Shown: positions 13,820 to 14,861 of the stretch, piece by piece | How positions within the stretch are numbered: position 1 is the stretch's first letter | Layout of the letters: each line of letters starts with the position of its first letter | DNA from: Synergistes sp. | GTDB taxonomy: Bacteria > Synergistota > Synergistia > Synergistales > Synergistaceae | Assembly (NCBI GenBank): GCA_016288355.1 | Contig: JAEEYY010000134.1 | Span: 1 to 14,861, forward strand | Length of the DNA: 14,861 nucleotides | Direction: 5' to 3' | Program-made: the position numbers and the translations under genes | Notes under the pieces: model-generated | What the model was told of the DNA's origin: nothing | The model's input: the letters and a program-made list of their open reading frames with translations, nothing else | Databases searched by the model: none

Positions 13820-14608
13820 ATGAGCAACGCTATAGAGTCTTTCAGAGAGGTATACAGCAGAAAGGAACTGCTCTCGGAACTTGTAAAGCGCGACGTGCGT
13901 CTCAAATACAGAAGAAGTTTTTTGGGCTATCTGTGGAGCATAATGAATCCGCTCCTGATGATGATAGTCCTAACTGTGGTATTTGCAAGAATGTTCCGCT
14001 ACGATATAGTCAACTACCCTATTTATCTTATTATAGGAAGATCCATGTTTGACTTTATGAATGAAGCTACAAATGCCGGGATGCGGTCTATAACAAGCAA
14101 CGCCACATTACTAAAAAAGACTTATGTGCCGAAATATATATTTACGCTGGCAAGCGTCACAAGCTCTACGGTAAATTACATTTTCTCCCTTGGGGCGCTG
14201 GTGATCGTTATGATCGGCACAAAGACGGTGCCTTCCGTTTATACTGTATTTCTGCCGTTAACGATACTTCTGTTTTATATATTCTGCCTTGGGATCTCAT
14301 TTTTTCTTGCAGCTGCCGCAGTCTTTTTCCGCGATATAGAGTATATATACAGGGCCCTTCTGCTGGCATGGATGTATCTCTCCGCTATCTTCTACCCTGT
14401 CACGCGGCTGCCTGAAAGCATACGGGAGCTGGTAGTCAACTTCAACCCTATATTTATATATGTCGAACAGGCAAGATCTCTGATACTGTACGGGAAGCTG
14501 CCGACACCGCACAATATCTGTGCAAGCATCATTTATGCGCTGATCTCTATAACGATTGGGGTCGCGGTATTTAAAAAGACACAGGATAACTTCATACTTT
14601 ACATCTGA
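13820..14608 (+). CDS. ABC-2 type polysaccharide export permease (Wzm-like)
   Basis: A 262-residue inner-membrane permease with about six hydrophobic helices. The amphipathic entry SRKELLSELVKRDVRLKYRR precedes the family hallmark SFLGYLWSIMNPLLMMI. The pore-region sequence AVFFRDIEYIYRALLLAWMYLSAIFYPV is typical of O-antigen, teichoic-acid or capsule exporters. With the ATPase that begins 21 bases later it should form a Wzm/Wzt- or TagG/TagH-type exporter moving lipid-linked polysaccharide across the membrane. The start overlaps no gene; AGAGGA lies 13 bases upstream. The DNA appears more AT-rich than the hydrogenase and lyase genes, as is common for surface-polysaccharide loci. Confidence 0.92.
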   Translation: MSNAIESFREVYSRKELLSELVKRDVRLKYRRSFLGYLWSIMNPLLMMIVLTVVFARMFRYDIVNYPIYLIIGRSMFDFMNEATNAGMRSITSNATLLKKTYVPKYIFTLASVTSSTVNYIFSLGALVIVMIGTKTVPSVYTVFLPLTILLFYIFCLGISFFLAAAAVFFRDIEYIYRALLLAWMYLSAIFYPVTRLPESIRELVVNFNPIFIYVEQARSLILYGKLPTPHNICASIIYALISITIGVAVFKKTQDNFILYI

Positions 14609-14629
14609 CGACACTTTTGGGAGAGCAGC

Positions 14630-14861
14630 ATGGAAGACAAGATAATGATAGAGGTAAAAGACGCGTCTGTGCGCTTTAACCTTGCAAGTGAAAAGATAGA
14701 TAATCTGAAAGAGTATTTTGTCAAACTGACGAAAAAAGAATTAAGGTTCAAGGAGTTCTATGCTCTTCAGGACGTAAGCCTTACGGTAAAGAAAGGCGAA
14801 TCATGGGGAATAGTCGGGCGCAACTGCTCGGGAAAATCTACTCTGCTCAAACTTATATGCA
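14630..14861 (+). CDS. ABC transporter ATPase for polysaccharide export (Wzt/TagH-like), N-terminal part (cut by window end)
   Basis: Seventy-seven codons are visible before the window ends. The ATG at 14630 follows GGGAGAG by about five bases; a second ATG five codons later has no better site. The N-terminal pattern (VRFN, then DNLKEYFVKLTKKELRF, then FYALQDVSLTVKKGE) is characteristic of Wzt/TagH ATPases that pair with the permease encoded just upstream. The Walker A motif reads GRNCSGKST (63-71), with Cys66 in place of the usual Gly of GxNGSGKST; the codon is TGC, one base from GGC. The Walker B, signature and any C-terminal carbohydrate-binding domain lie outside the window. Confidence 0.9.
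   Translation, partial: MEDKIMIEVKDASVRFNLASEKIDNLKEYFVKLTKKELRFKEFYALQDVSLTVKKGESWGIVGRNCSGKSTLLKLIC

Overview
The window reads as chromosome of a strictly anaerobic, fermentative bacterium. The protein-coding part is moderately GC-rich with GC-ending codons. There is a tetrameric HndABCD-type [FeFe]-hydrogenase, a citrate lyase, no respiratory genes, and a Wzm/Wzt-type polysaccharide exporter of the kind common in diderm bacteria. Amino-acid-fermenting Synergistota would fit, but this is an inference from gene content and style only; no rRNA or marker gene is present.

Region 1 (1-6845, + strand) is a tightly packed cluster: the end of an aconitase/isopropylmalate-isomerase large subunit, its small subunit, a second large/small pair, an isocitrate/isopropylmalate-family dehydrogenase with isocitrate-dehydrogenase-like NADP residues, then citD, citE and citF. 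Together these could interconvert 2-oxoglutarate, isocitrate, citrate, and acetate plus oxaloacetate, or run related chemistry on a methyl-branched analogue. Two intergenic hairpins divide it into three blocks (isomerases / dehydrogenase / lyase), and a strong intrinsic terminator ends it at 6877-6907. The clustering of two aconitase-like pairs and a dehydrogenase with citDEF, without citC, citX or citG in view, is the most unusual feature. Several active-site positions also depart from the textbook families.

Region 2 (6966-7874, - strand) is a single EamA/DMT-family membrane transporter, best started at a TTG codon behind a perfect Shine-Dalgarno sequence.

Region 3 (7875-12810): a divergent intergenic region of about 410 bases carries a good extended -10 promoter and a leader of about 160 bases. 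It drives hndABCD, a soluble electron-bifurcating-type [FeFe]-hydrogenase (NuoE-like, small [2Fe-2S]-type protein, NuoF-like, catalytic subunit), which ends in a strong terminator at 12779-12810. It could handle the NAD(P)H and ferredoxin redox load of the fermentation encoded around it.

Region 4 (12996-14861) begins a surface-polysaccharide locus: a family-2 glycosyltransferase, an ABC-2 export permease, and the first 77 codons of its ATPase, which is cut by the window edge. This part appears more AT-rich than the metabolic operons. No tRNA, rRNA, CRISPR array, insertion sequence or phage gene was seen.
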